NCBI GenBank assembly: GCA_017880705.1
Contig: JADGRS010000138.1
Coordinates: forward strand, 1 to 7,927
Reading direction: 5' to 3'
DNA length: 7,927 nucleotides
DNA from: Burkholderiales bacterium
Lineage (GTDB): Bacteria > Pseudomonadota > Gammaproteobacteria > Burkholderiales > Usitatibacteraceae
The notes under the pieces are model-generated. The model made no database searches, was not told the DNA's origin, and was given only the letters and a program-made list of their open reading frames with translations. Position numbers and translations under genes: made by a program. Of this stretch, positions 6,491 through 7,927 are shown piece by piece. Every line of letters starts with the position of its first letter. The first letter of the stretch is position 1.

Positions 6491-7927
6491 ATGGCGAACA
6501 TTCCCTCCCCGCGCCGCAACGATCCTTGCCCCTGCGGCAGCGGGCTCAGGTTCAAGGCGTGCCACGGCAAGCTCGAGCCGGCAACCGTGTCGACCTCCGG
6601 AGTCGGCGCCCAGGATGCGGTGCGCAATGGAGTCGCCGCCATGAACGGCCGGCGGTTAGACGAGGCGCTCGCGTGGTTCGACGGCGCGCTCGCGGCAGCC
6701 CCGGCGGACGCGGCGGCGCTGCACTACAAGGGGTACGTGCTCTGCCAGAAGGGGAATTTCGAGGCGGGCCTGCCGTTGCTCGCGCAAGGCGCGGCGCTCT
6801 CCCCGGGCAATGCCGAATTCATCAACCGCGTCGGCGTCATCCACTACGTCCTCGCGGACCTGCCCGCGGCGATCGACGCGCTCGAGCGCGCCATCGCGAT
6901 CGCCCCGCGGCTGGCGGATGCGCACAGCAATCTCGCCCTTGCGCTGCGCGACGCGGGAGAGCCCGAGCGGGCGCTCGGTGAGGTGCGCCGTGCGTTGGAG
7001 ATCCAGCCCGACCTGCCGCCAGCCCGCATCAATCACGCGATGGTGCTGCTCGCATTGGGGCGGTTCGCCGAAGCGTGGCCGGACTTCGCGTGGCGGCCCG
7101 ATCCGCAGGTGAACCTGCGCGATCCCGCGGTACCCAACGCGTTGCCGCACGCGAGCCAGCTGCCTTCGCTCACGCCCGATCCCTCGATCACGTTGCACGG
7201 CGAGCAGGGGCTCGGCGACACCCTGTTCCTGCTGCGTTTCGCGCCGCTACTCGCGCAGCGCGGGGCCCGCCTGCGCTTCTGGGGCGACGCGCGCCTTGGC
7301 CCGATGCTGGTGCGCTCGGGAATCGTGACGGAATGGCATGCGTCCGATCGCGAGCCGCCCGCGCTCGATCCCGCCCGCCTCATATGGATCGGAGACTTGC
7401 CCCACCTGCTTCGCGCAGGCGATGCGTTCCCACCCACGATTTCCCTCGTCGCCGATGAGACGCGCCGCCAGCGCATGGCTTCGCGCGTGGCCGGCGCCGG
7501 GCCTTCGCCCTCGATCGCGGTCACGTGGCGGGCCGGGCTCGAGCGGCGCGGCAAGGCGGTGCTGTCGAAGTCGATCGAGCCGGCGCTTCTCGGCGAGGCG
7601 CTGCGCGGCGTGCGCGCGACCTTCGTCTGCGTGCAGCGCAAGCCGCGGGCCGAGGAAATCGAGGCCTGGCAGGCGGCCCAGGGCACGAGCCTGCTCGATC
7701 TCTCAGCGGCGAACGAGGACCTGGAAGACATGCTCGCGCTCATGAGCGTCGTCGACGACTACGTCGGGGTGAGCAACACCAACACGCACCTTCGCGCCGC
7801 CGTGGCGCGTCCCGCCCGCGTGCTCGTGCCCTGGCCGCCCGAGTGGCGTTGGACGCGGGACCGGGCGCGATCGCCGTGGTTTCCCGATTTCGCGCTCTAT
7901 CGCGCGTCGAAGGCGGGCGGCTGGGGC
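6491..7927 (+). CDS. SEC-C motif + TPR + GT9-like domain protein (3' end beyond window)
   Basis: The reading frame is open from the ATG at 6491 to the window end (479 codons, no stop). Residues 9-26 form a canonical SEC-C zinc-binding motif, RNDPCPCGSGLRFKACHG, with ligands Cys13, Cys15, Cys24 and His25, as found at the SecA C-terminus and in many unrelated proteins. About four to five TPRs follow (41-200). The GT9-like domain comes next: GEQGLGDTLFLLRF (237-250, Asp243), VTWRAG (344-349), LSKSI (358-362), VGVSNTNTHLRAA (425-437), VPWPPEWRW (446-454) and SPWFPDF (461-467). By comparison with the upstream paralogue, only some 15-20 residues should be missing. It carries Ser428 in place of the usual donor-loop Asp, as the paralogue does. 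The gene begins 9 bases after the paralogue's stop; AGGA at 6475-6478 is a possible ribosome site with long spacing (12 bases). The two are probably co-transcribed. The substrate is unknown, and a peptide- or ribosome-contacting role for the SEC-C part is inference. Confidence 0.85.
   Translation, partial: MANIPSPRRNDPCPCGSGLRFKACHGKLEPATVSTSGVGAQDAVRNGVAAMNGRRLDEALAWFDGALAAAPADAAALHYKGYVLCQKGNFEAGLPLLAQGAALSPGNAEFINRVGVIHYVLADLPAAIDALERAIAIAPRLADAHSNLALALRDAGEPERALGEVRRALEIQPDLPPARINHAMVLLALGRFAEAWPDFAWRPDPQVNLRDPAVPNALPHASQLPSLTPDPSITLHGEQGLGDTLFLLRFAPLLAQRGARLRFWGDARLGPMLVRSGIVTEWHASDREPPALDPARLIWIGDLPHLLRAGDAFPPTISLVADETRRQRMASRVAGAGPSPSIAVTWRAGLERRGKAVLSKSIEPALLGEALRGVRATFVCVQRKPRAEEIEAWQAAQGTSLLDLSAANEDLEDMLALMSVVDDYVGVSNTNTHLRAAVARPARVLVPWPPEWRWTRDRARSPWFPDFALYRASKAGGWG

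Overview
The window is GC-rich, coding almost end to end, and looks chromosomal. Gene content (lipopolysaccharide core glycosyltransferases, an MsbA-type lipid A flippase, heptosyltransferase-like TPR proteins) and codon use suggest a Gram-negative proteobacterium, most likely a betaproteobacterium; the class is an inference. No RNA genes, insertion sequences, CRISPR arrays or terminators were recognised. No gene-free stretch exceeds about 60 bases.

The window splits at about 4425-4483 into two divergent units. Leftward (minus strand) runs a tight four-gene LPS unit. It reads, in transcription order: a WaaQ-type heptosyltransferase (4424-3348), a WaaG-like GT4 glycosyltransferase (3351-2209), MsbA (2201-453) and the N-terminal part of a second GT4 glycosyltransferase (from 456, leaving the window at base 1). 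Junctions are a 4-base GTGA overlap, a 7-base gap and a 4-base ATGA overlap, which suggests co-transcription and translational coupling. Together these genes would add heptose and hexose to the inner/outer core and flip lipid A-core across the inner membrane.

Rightward (plus strand) run two tandem paralogues, each a TPR array joined to a GT-B/heptosyltransferase-like C-terminal domain: a 665-residue protein (4484-6481) and, 9 bases later, a protein running off the end of the window (6491-7927). The second begins with a canonical SEC-C zinc-binding motif. Both keep the N-terminal Gly-Asp of the GT9 fold but carry Ser where the adjacent heptosyltransferase has the conserved Asp of its C-terminal nucleotide-sugar loop. 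I recall the family in outline but know of no established function for it.

The most interesting part is this plus-strand pair: a SEC-C + TPR + GT-like architecture reminiscent in layout of TPR-GT-B protein glycosyltransferases, beside an LPS operon. A seven-T tract in the conserved motif of the first paralogue, and a near-leaderless promoter-like element before it, also deserve a check.
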